Shown: one piece after another, positions 57,755-64,000 of the stretch
How the letters are laid out: each line of letters opens with the position of its first letter
How positions within the stretch are numbered: the first letter of the stretch is position 1
From: Colwellia sp. MB3u-45
GTDB taxonomy: Bacteria; Pseudomonadota; Gammaproteobacteria; Enterobacterales; Alteromonadaceae
Direction of reading: 5' to 3'
Assembly: GCF_014077005.1 (NCBI RefSeq)
Contig: NZ_JACGVC010000047.1
Span: 62,001-126,000, forward strand
DNA length: 64,000 nucleotides
The notes under the pieces: generated by a model
What the model was told of the DNA's origin: nothing
The model's database searches: none
The model's input: only the letters and a program-made list of their open reading frames with translations
Program-made: the position numbers and the translations under genes

Positions 57755-58861
57755 TTAAGTTGACGAGTATTGCTCTGCTATCCAATTTTGGTATGAGCCA
57801 TCCATCACACTCTGCCACCAGGATTCATTATCTAAATACCAAGCAACCGTTTTAGCGATACCGGTTTCAAATGATTCTTTAGGTTGATAGCCTAACTCAT
57901 TATTGGTTTTAGTCGCGTCAATAGCGTAACGACGGTCATGGCCAGGCCGGTCTTTGACATAAGTAATAAGTGATTCAGTATTTTGCTCAATGGCCGCTTT
58001 TGCATTCGGAAAACGTGTTGCTAAAGCTTTATTTTTAATAAATTCTTGTTCTACCAGTTTTGAAATGGTTTTAACAATATCAATATTTGCCCATTCATTA
58101 TCGCCACCAATATTATAGTTTTCACCCACTCGACCATTTTGTAAGACTAAATCAATGCCATAAGCGTGGTCTTCAACGTATAGCCAGTCACGAATTTGTT
58201 GGCCATCACCATATATTGGCAAAGCTTTATTATGCAAAATGTTAGTAACCACTAAAGGAATAAGCTTTTCAGGAAAATGAAACGGCCCATAATTGTTTGA
58301 ACAGTTACTCGTGGTAACATTTAAACCATAAGTATGGTGATAAGCACGTACCAAATGATCACTTGCCGCTTTGCTGGCAGAATAAGGCGAATTGGGGGCG
58401 TAAGCAGTATCTTCTGTAAAAGCAGGATCGGTCGCTAAAAGCGTGCCGTACACTTCGTCTGTAGACACATGATGAAACCTATGTCCTTCAAGAATACTTT
58501 TGCCGTCTAACCAAACTTTTTTCGCCGCTTTAAGTAAGCTATACGTACCCATAATATTGGTTTCAATAAAAGCATCAGGGCCAGTAATTGAGCGGTCAAC
58601 ATGAGATTCTGCCGCAAAATGCACCAAGGTATCAATACCCTGTTCAATCAGTAGTGCTTCAACTAACGCTTGGTCGCAAATATTGCCATGCACAAAAGTG
58701 AAGTTTCCTTCATCCTTTACACTATCTAAATTAGCCATATTGCCGGCATACGTTAGTGCATCAAGTACAACAACTTTATCGGCTGGATACTTTGCCATCC
58801 AGTAGTGTACGAAGTTAGCCCCTATAAAACCTGCACCACCTGTAACTAATAATTTTTTCAT
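57755..58861 (-). CDS. rfbB: dTDP-glucose 4,6-dehydratase
   Basis: This SDR enzyme makes dTDP-4-keto-6-deoxyglucose, step two of dTDP-L-rhamnose synthesis. The NAD-binding motif [14 protein letters not shown] (residues 8-21), THE region [11 protein letters not shown] with the catalytic Thr-Asp-Glu, and the [20 protein letters not shown] motif with Tyr and Lys are all present. At 368 aa it is typical. It is the last gene of the rfbA-C-D-B set; a 69-bp gap separates it from rfbD. Confidence 0.96.
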   Translation of the reverse strand: MKKLLVTGGAGFIGANFVHYWMAKYPADKVVVLDALTYAGNMANLDSVKDEGNFTFVHGNICDQALVEALLIEQGIDTLVHFAAESHVDRSITGPDAFIETNIMGTYSLLKAAKKVWLDGKSILEGHRFHHVSTDEVYGTLLATDPAFTEDTAYAPNSPYSASKAASDHLVRAYHHTYGLNVTTSNCSNNYGPFHFPEKLIPLVVTNILHNKALPIYGDGQQIRDWLYVEDHAYGIDLVLQNGRVGENYNIGGDNEWANIDIVKTISKLVEQEFIKNKALATRFPNAKAAIEQNTESLITYVKDRPGHDRRYAIDATKTNNELGYQPKESFETGIAKTVAWYLDNESWWQSVMDGSYQNWIAEQYSST

Positions 58862-58930
58862 AACAACTCTCTAAAAAATTTGATATATAAGCGCTTAACA
58901 CTCAGCAATACATAATAAATAAACAATAAA

Positions 58931-59806
58931 TTAAGACTGCTCTGCTTTTAACGCATGCATCATAGTGGCCAACTGTGCTTGCCAGTGAACAAACGAAAGC
59001 TCAGGCAAGGCAAACATTAAACTGCTCTTATCTAACACACTATAATGTGGCCGTTTGGCCGGCGTTGGGTATTGGGCAGTGGTTATCGGTTTGATGGGTA
59101 TTTTTTTAGTTAATAAACCCAGTTCATAGCCCATATTTTGAATAGCGACAGCAAAATCAAACCAACTAGCAACACCCGTATCGGTATAGTGATGAATACC
59201 TGTGATATTGTGCGTTAAGCTTGCAATACAAGCTGCAGCCAAGCCCTTCGCGTAAGTAGGCGACCCTATCTGGTCACTAATAATGCCAAGTTCAGGCTTG
59301 GTATTCATTAAGTTCAGCATAGTTTTTACAAAGTTATTACCGTGTGTTGAATACACCCAAGACGTGCGAATAATGGTGCTTCGCTCTGGGTAAACCTGGG
59401 TAATTAACTGCTCACCTTGGGCTTTACTCGCGCCATAAATCCCTAAAGGCCGTATTTCATCCTCAGGTAAATAAGGCGCGCCTTTATCACCATGAAAAAC
59501 AAAGTCTGTCGATATATGCACAAAAGACACAGATAAAATTTTACACGCCTGCGCTAAATTACCTACCGCTTTGGCATTAAGGGCATAGGCATTTTCAACA
59601 TCACTTTCAGCCTTATCTACGCCGGTATAGGCAGAAGCATTTATAACACCTGCAGCTTTATGCAGCTGTAAACTATGAGTGATTGCTGCAATATTTTGCA
59701 AGTCAATATCATTGCGCCCTAAACAGAGTATTTCATGCTCAGGAGATGAAAGCTGACTTAACTCCCAAGCTAATTGACCCGACTTGCCTATAACAATTAT
59801 TTTCAT
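58931..59806 (-). CDS. rfbD: dTDP-4-dehydrorhamnose reductase
   Basis: It reduces dTDP-4-keto-L-rhamnose to dTDP-L-rhamnose, the last step of the pathway. The N-terminus has the cofactor motif GKSGQLAWEL. VINASAYTGVDKAESDVENA, HISTDFVFHGDKGAPY and the catalytic YGASKAQGEQLI (Tyr-x3-Lys) follow. At 291 aa it is normal. It lies 14 bp after rfbC. Confidence 0.95.
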   Translation of the reverse strand: MKIIVIGKSGQLAWELSQLSSPEHEILCLGRNDIDLQNIAAITHSLQLHKAAGVINASAYTGVDKAESDVENAYALNAKAVGNLAQACKILSVSFVHISTDFVFHGDKGAPYLPEDEIRPLGIYGASKAQGEQLITQVYPERSTIIRTSWVYSTHGNNFVKTMLNLMNTKPELGIISDQIGSPTYAKGLAAACIASLTHNITGIHHYTDTGVASWFDFAVAIQNMGYELGLLTKKIPIKPITTAQYPTPAKRPHYSVLDKSSLMFALPELSFVHWQAQLATMMHALKAEQS

Positions 59807-59820
59807 GGTTTTATCTGACG

Positions 59821-60393
59821 TTACCTATATAAAGAAGTAAACGAAGCAGTAAACGCGGGGGCATCTTTAAACAACAACCCCACTTCATCTTTTGCGGCTA
59901 ACACAGGCGCTTTACCATCAACCAGCGGCCACTGAATATTTAACGCTGGATCATTCCACAATAGTGATACTTCATGCTCTGGCGCATAATAATCTGTGCA
60001 TTTATAAACAAACTCTGCTGACTCACTCATAACATAGAAACCATGGGCAAAACCTTCAGGTACCCATAGTTGACGCTTATTTTCACCAGAAAGCACCACG
60101 GCGACATGCTGACCGAAAGTAGCCGACGATTTACGCATATCAACCGCAACATCATAAACCTCACCTGAGGTAACACGTACTAACTTACCTTGAGTATTTT
60201 TCAGTTGGTAATGCAAGCCGCGCAAAATACCATGGCTCGATTTACTGTGGTTGTCTTGTACGAAAGCATGTTCAGAGCAATGCTCATTAAACGTATCAAC
60301 ACGGAAGGTTTCCATAAAAAAACCACGTTCATCACCAAATACTTTCGGTTCAATAATTTTAACGTCGGCTATTTTAGTATCAATATAATTCAT
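59821..60393 (-). CDS. rfbC: dTDP-4-dehydrorhamnose 3,5-epimerase
   Basis: This cupin-fold epimerase is step three of dTDP-rhamnose synthesis. The family blocks are DERGFFMETFR, FVQDNHSKSSHGILRGLHYQ with the catalytic His, VYDVAVDMRKSSATFGQ with the catalytic Asp, and WVPEGFAHGFYVMSESAEF. The pattern YKCTDYYAPEHE holds the active-site Tyr. At 190 aa it matches relatives. A 232-bp spacer with an inverted-repeat element separates it from rfbA. Confidence 0.95.
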   Translation of the reverse strand: MNYIDTKIADVKIIEPKVFGDERGFFMETFRVDTFNEHCSEHAFVQDNHSKSSHGILRGLHYQLKNTQGKLVRVTSGEVYDVAVDMRKSSATFGQHVAVVLSGENKRQLWVPEGFAHGFYVMSESAEFVYKCTDYYAPEHEVSLLWNDPALNIQWPLVDGKAPVLAAKDEVGLLFKDAPAFTASFTSLYR

Positions 60394-60425
60394 AAAATCC
60401 CATCAAAACTTCAAAATCAACTTAT

Positions 60426-60495
60426 GTAGGGGCGAATTCATTCGCCGTGGCAAAACCTAATTATGAATCCAAAAAGCGACTAAAGTCGCCCCTAC
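60426..60495. repeat. 70-bp inverted-repeat element (REPIN-like, second type)
   Basis: The ends GTAGGGGCGA and TCGCCCCTAC are exact inverted repeats. Next to them are two inner palindromes, GCGAATTCATTCGC and GCGACTAAAGTCGC. The layout is that of a REP doublet. It lies between rfbC and rfbA; unrelated in sequence to the longer repeats except for a shared GACTAAAGTC core. Confidence 0.7.
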
Positions 60496-60625
60496 AAGGA
60501 GATAAAATAAAAACCAAAAGCTCTTTTGTTAAAAACCTCATTCCCTTCTCATTGTTTCCTTCCTGTCAAAAATAAAAGCATATCTCACAGGGATAAATGA
60601 AGGAGAACAGCAGGAGAAAAACGCT

Positions 60626-61504
60626 TTAAAATACCCGCTCTTCAATCAGCTTGATCAAATATTCGCCATAGCCACTTTTAAGTAAAGGCTGGGCAATTTC
60701 ACGCAGCTTTGCTTCAGTTAACCAACCATTACGAAAGGCAACCTCTTCAGGGCAGTTAACCTTTAAACCCTGGCGCTTATCAATAGTAGCAATAAACTGT
60801 GCTGCAGCGAGTAGGTCGTCATGCGTACCGGTATCAAGCCAAGCCGTGCCACGGCCCATAATTTCGACCTTCAATTCACCCGCTTGCAAATACTGCTCAA
60901 TCACATCAGTAATCTCTAATTCACCGCGCGCTGAAGGCTTAACATTTTTAGCTAATTGCACTACGCGAGCATCAAAAAAGTACAAACCAGGTACCGCATA
61001 ATTTGACTTAGCCACTTGAGGTTTTTCTTCAACAGATATTGCCGTTCCGTTCGCGTCAAACTCCACCACACCATATGATCTTGGATTCGACACATGGTAG
61101 CCAAATACAGTACCACCACTTAATTGTGCATTAGCATTTTTAAGTGACTTGACCAAATCGTGGCCATAAAACATATTGTCACCAAGTACTAAAGCCGCCG
61201 CAGAGCCATTAAGAAAATCTTCAGCTAATATAAAGGCTTGGGCTAAACCATCTGGGCTAGGTTGAATTTTATAAGAGAGGGTAATACCAAAATTTGAGCC
61301 ATCACCTAATAGTTCTTCAAAACGATGGGTTTCTTCTGGTGTTGATATGATGAGTATTTCTTGGATACCTGCTTGCATTAGTGTCGCAAGTGGATAATAA
61401 ACCATAGGTTTATCGTAAACAGGCATCAGCTGCTTACTAACAACTTTCGTGAGTGGGTAAAGTCGTGTGCCACTGCCGCCGGCTAAAATTATTCCTTTAT
61501 GCAT
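60626..61504 (-). CDS. rfbA: glucose-1-phosphate thymidylyltransferase
   Basis: It joins glucose-1-phosphate and dTTP to give dTDP-glucose, the first step of dTDP-rhamnose synthesis. The nucleotide-binding signature [20 protein letters not shown] (residues 7-26) is complete. [31 protein letters not shown] and [14 protein letters not shown] are typical. At 292 aa it matches E. coli RmlA (293 aa). Its upstream spacer (61505-61827) carries repeats rather than a gene. Confidence 0.96.
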   Translation of the reverse strand: MHKGIILAGGSGTRLYPLTKVVSKQLMPVYDKPMVYYPLATLMQAGIQEILIISTPEETHRFEELLGDGSNFGITLSYKIQPSPDGLAQAFILAEDFLNGSAAALVLGDNMFYGHDLVKSLKNANAQLSGGTVFGYHVSNPRSYGVVEFDANGTAISVEEKPQVAKSNYAVPGLYFFDARVVQLAKNVKPSARGELEITDVIEQYLQAGELKVEIMGRGTAWLDTGTHDDLLAAAQFIATIDKRQGLKVNCPEEVAFRNGWLTEAKLREIAQPLLKSGYGEYLIKLIEERVF

Positions 61505-61554
61505 AAATCGTCCTTGTTTATAATAAATTCAGTACAGTAATTATTGTGCTTTAA

Positions 61555-61622
61555 AAACATGACCTAAAGTTGCATTATCACCCATAGGCTATATCTAGCT
61601 TGACTTTAGTCCATCAAACTTA
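61555..61622. repeat. partial copy of the REPIN-like repeat
   Basis: The words AAAGTTGCATTATCACC and TTGACTTTAGTCCATC appear in the same order and orientation as in the 57486-57580 copy, about 25 bp apart. The left palindrome is missing, so only the right half remains. Confidence 0.6.
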
Positions 61623-61717
61623 AATACAGCTGTCAATAAAATAGCCATTAGCTCTCAGTTATTCATCTGCCAAGCGTACTAATATCTACTTGGTTTTACT
61701 GAAAGCTGACAGCTGAT

Positions 61718-61793
61718 AGCTAAGAGCTTCACTTCTAGCTAACAGCTTCACTTCTAGCTAACAGCTTCACTTCTAGCTAAGAGCTTCACGTCG
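61718..61793. repeat. four tandem 19-bp repeats
   Basis: The unit AGCTAACAGCTTCACTTCT, or its variant with AAGAG, occurs four times end to end; the last copy has diverged at its 3' end. The array follows GAAAGCTGACAGCTGATAGC, a word type also seen near 54260 and 57370. It lies in the 323-bp spacer between the galE 3' end and the rfbA start, which holds no gene. Confidence 0.85.
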
Positions 61794-61827
61794 AATTAAA
61801 ATCAGTAGCTTAGCTATTAAAAATTAA

Positions 61828-62838
61828 CTATTCAAAACCATTGGGGTTTTTAGACTGCCAGCGCCAAGTATCTGTAATCATAGTAGCTAAATCAAGTTTT
61901 GCATGCCAGTCGAGTAAGGTTTTCGCAACACTTGCATCAGCGTAAACGGTGCCAATATCACCGGCTCGGCGTGGCGCAATGTTATAAGGGATATCTTGTC
62001 CTGAAATCTCTTGAAAGGTGTTAACAATCTCTAACACCGAGGTACCATTACCTGTGCCTAAATTAATCGGTACACAGCCTTTAATGTCACTTAATGCCGC
62101 TAACGCTTTAACATGCCCTTGGGCCAAGTCTACTACATGAATATAATCTCTAACGCCTGTGCCATCGGGGGTCTGATAATCGTCACCAAAAACTTGTAAT
62201 TGCGCTAATCGGCCAACAGCCACTTGTGACACGTAAGGCAATAAATTGTTCGGAATACCATTAGGGTTTTCACCAATAAGACCCGATTCGTGTGCGCCAA
62301 TCGGATTAAAATAACGTAAACAGGCGATTGACCATTGCTCATCACTGCGTGCGAGATCAAAGAGGATATTTTCGATCATCAGTTTGGTTTGACCATAAGG
62401 ATTGGTCGCAGACGTTGGCATAGTTTCATCAAGTGGCGAGGGATTATTTTCACCATACACAGTTGCTGATGAACTAAACACTAAGTTTTTAACGTTATGC
62501 TCTGCCATAACTTGCAACAGTGTTACCGAACCAGAGACATTATTATGATAATAACTTAATGGCAAAACACTCGACTCACCCACAGCTTTTAAACCGGCAA
62601 AGTGCACTACAGCTTCAATGTCATGTTGCTCAAATACTTGCTTTAGTGCTTGGCGATCACAAATATCAGCTTGAATAAAGGTTACCGACTTGTCTGTTAT
62701 TTGTTTAATACGGTCCAGCACTAATGTTGAAGAGTTTGATAAATTATCAACAATAACAATGTCTTTATCTAGCGCCAGTAATTCAATAACGGTATGGCTA
62801 CCAATAAAACCCGTTCCGCCTGTGATCAACAAACTCAT
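61828..62838 (-). CDS. galE: UDP-glucose 4-epimerase
   Basis: This SDR enzyme interconverts UDP-glucose and UDP-galactose. The NAD motif GGTGFIGSHTVIEL (residues 7-20) and VDNLSNSS are followed by FSSSATVYGENNPSP and the catalytic NPYGQTKLMIENIL (Tyr-x3-Lys). YFNPIGAHESGLIGENP is characteristic of GalE. At 336 aa it matches E. coli (338 aa). It lies 53 bp downstream of the DHH gene and supplies sugar precursors for the same surface polysaccharides as rfbABCD, by inference. Confidence 0.95.
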   Translation of the reverse strand: MSLLITGGTGFIGSHTVIELLALDKDIVIVDNLSNSSTLVLDRIKQITDKSVTFIQADICDRQALKQVFEQHDIEAVVHFAGLKAVGESSVLPLSYYHNNVSGSVTLLQVMAEHNVKNLVFSSSATVYGENNPSPLDETMPTSATNPYGQTKLMIENILFDLARSDEQWSIACLRYFNPIGAHESGLIGENPNGIPNNLLPYVSQVAVGRLAQLQVFGDDYQTPDGTGVRDYIHVVDLAQGHVKALAALSDIKGCVPINLGTGNGTSVLEIVNTFQEISGQDIPYNIAPRRAGDIGTVYADASVAKTLLDWHAKLDLATMITDTWRWQSKNPNGFE

Positions 62839-62891
62839 CTTTAAATCCTTATAAGGTTAATGCTATTTATTTTTGAATACCCGAAAGTAAA

Positions 62892-63848
62892 CTATTGATA
62901 ATATTTTGACACCAACGCAATGAATTTACCAAGTTTTTCTTTTGGTAGTTGATTGATGCCCGCCGCGGCCGCTCGACCACCACCGGTGTCAAATTGTGCA
63001 CAAAGTTCACCAGCGCCCACTTTATTATTAATAGGGGCACGAAGGCTTACCGTGTAACTCGCATCAATATTTAAGGTGATCACCGCATGCGCTTTATCAG
63101 GCTCCTGATTGGCTAATTCATTACCATAAACCCCACTGACTCTGCGCGACCAAGCGGCATCTTCAAGCTCAATGAGCTGCAAAGCTGCATCATCATGCAA
63201 TACGCTCGCCTGTTTAGCTTGTGCCATATCGCTTAAGTAGGCTTGCTCAAGAATGGCAAAAATAGAGTTGGCTTCGTTAATCAAGGTAAAGGGGTCTGGA
63301 TAACCCAATAAAGTAGTAAATAAAACATCAGGGGCAATATGTAAATCATCAACCGTGCGACCGTAGCCGTTATAGTTAATATAAATCCCTAAATTTTTCA
63401 GCTGTGTTTTTTCGTTATCTGACAAACCAGCTTGCTGCGCTAACTGCTCGGCCGCTGTTAACATATTATCGCCAAAAGCCCCAACAATAGCCCATAAAGC
63501 ATATTTGCCAGTTAAATATTGATTGACCAATAAACAGGTGCAAGTATTGGCGTCAATATCTATAATTTTATCTAAATGCGCAGAGGTCGGTATTTCACCC
63601 GTGCGATGATGATCTACATAAAACACCTCAACATTATTGGCAAGCAAGGCCTCTAAAGCGACAATGTTTTTTTCCATAGAAATATCAAGCACGGTAACAG
63701 AAGTTGCCTGGTCTACAGGTACTTGCTGTAATAATTGAATGTCGCGTTTAACGCCAGTGATCAGTGTTGAGGCTTTCGGTTGAGCCAAGCGCAGTTGTAA
63801 CAAGGCAATAATGCCATCAGCATCGCCATTAAAAACATCATAATGCAT
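62892..63848 (-). CDS. DHH superfamily phosphohydrolase-like protein
   Basis: This 318-aa protein has DHH-superfamily features: DVFNGDADGIIALLQLRL at the N-terminus (D-x-D-A-D-G metal site) and VFYVDHHRTGEIP near residue 77 (the DHH motif). Toward the C-terminus GGGRAAAAGINQLP matches the DHHA1 substrate-binding loop. Family members cleave phosphodiester or phosphoanhydride bonds, for example short RNA or cyclic dinucleotides; the substrate here is unknown. Similar genes are sometimes labelled acetyltransferase without clear basis. It is first in the run leading to galE. Confidence 0.7.
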   Translation of the reverse strand: MHYDVFNGDADGIIALLQLRLAQPKASTLITGVKRDIQLLQQVPVDQATSVTVLDISMEKNIVALEALLANNVEVFYVDHHRTGEIPTSAHLDKIIDIDANTCTCLLVNQYLTGKYALWAIVGAFGDNMLTAAEQLAQQAGLSDNEKTQLKNLGIYINYNGYGRTVDDLHIAPDVLFTTLLGYPDPFTLINEANSIFAILEQAYLSDMAQAKQASVLHDDAALQLIELEDAAWSRRVSGVYGNELANQEPDKAHAVITLNIDASYTVSLRAPINNKVGAGELCAQFDTGGGRAAAAGINQLPKEKLGKFIALVSKYYQ

Positions 63849-63903
63849 GCAAAAATCTCCTATATAAATTGTTTACCGATAAAGTTAGCATAAGTTACTT
63901 GTA

Positions 63904-64000
63904 AGTTTGATCTAGCTTGGATTTTAGTCCATCGGGTTAATCGCCGGCTATCAATCATGTTAATCGCCTGCTGAGAGTTGACGGACTAAAGTCCGACCTA
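63904..64000. repeat. REPIN-like repeat at the right edge
   Basis: TCTAGCTTGGATTTTAGTCCATCGG lies at the left in the orientation of copy 2's right half, and GACGGACTAAAGTCCGACC at 63980-63999 in opposite orientation. The linker differs from the full copies. It may run past the window. Confidence 0.6.

Noticed and set aside
61718-61793. Short regular repeats considered as a CRISPR array
   Set aside because: The units are directly adjacent with no spacers, and there are no cas genes in the window.

Overview
The window is a stretch of chromosome from an AT-rich marine-type gammaproteobacterium. Gene content, the order of the leuS-lipA block, the fadIJ pair, the prmB-aroC pair and the protein sequences point to Alteromonadales, most likely Colwelliaceae (Colwellia/Thalassotalea-like). 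That placement is inferred from remembered family sequences, not from a search. I saw no phage, complete insertion sequence, CRISPR array, tRNA or rRNA.

Layout. 1-9750 (minus): nuoA, B, fused CD, E, F, G, H, I, encoding proton-pumping NADH dehydrogenase, with nuoJ onward presumably beyond the left edge. 9751-10467: a long spacer with a possible ORF fossil. 10468-13475 (minus): a LonB/YcbZ-type protease and a YbeL-type zinc-ribbon protein. 13795-27539 (plus): the conserved block leuS-lptE-holA-nadD-rsfS-rlmH-mrdA-mrdB-rlpA-dacA-ybeD-lipB-lipA, covering tRNA charging, LPS export, replication, NAD synthesis, ribosome silencing and methylation, rod-shape wall synthesis and lipoate. 27685-32201: an MFS transporter, aroC, prmB, smrB and sixA. 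32448-40026 (plus): an M16 peptidase and a 1528-residue beta-propeller/PAS/GGDEF/EAL sensor. 40100-40850: a small unusual locus described below. 41101-44573 (minus): fadI-fadJ beta-oxidation genes behind a FadR-like operator. 44836-51976 (plus): a MoxR/Bat (aerotolerance-type) operon. 52398-53646: an ECF sigma factor and a DUF3379 protein. Then putP (minus), an EAL-HDOD protein (plus), and a minus-strand nucleotide-sugar cluster: DHH protein, galE, rfbA, rfbC, rfbD, rfbB.

The most unusual locus is 40106-40650. A near-consensus sigma-54 promoter drives an 83-residue protein built from four copies of GTRRTQVRI. A 34-residue peptide ORF with a perfect AGGAGG ribosome-binding site follows 8 nt later, and then nested inverted repeats with a U-rich tail. 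I do not recognise either peptide family. Function is unknown; this is the best candidate for something undescribed.

Other non-coding structure worth checking: a nested hairpin in the leuS leader; a 17-bp palindrome just downstream of the fadI promoter; and REPIN-like repeats of about 95 bp in the spacers near the ECF sigma gene and around the nucleotide-sugar cluster, together with a separate 70-bp inverted-repeat element and a 19-bp tandem array.
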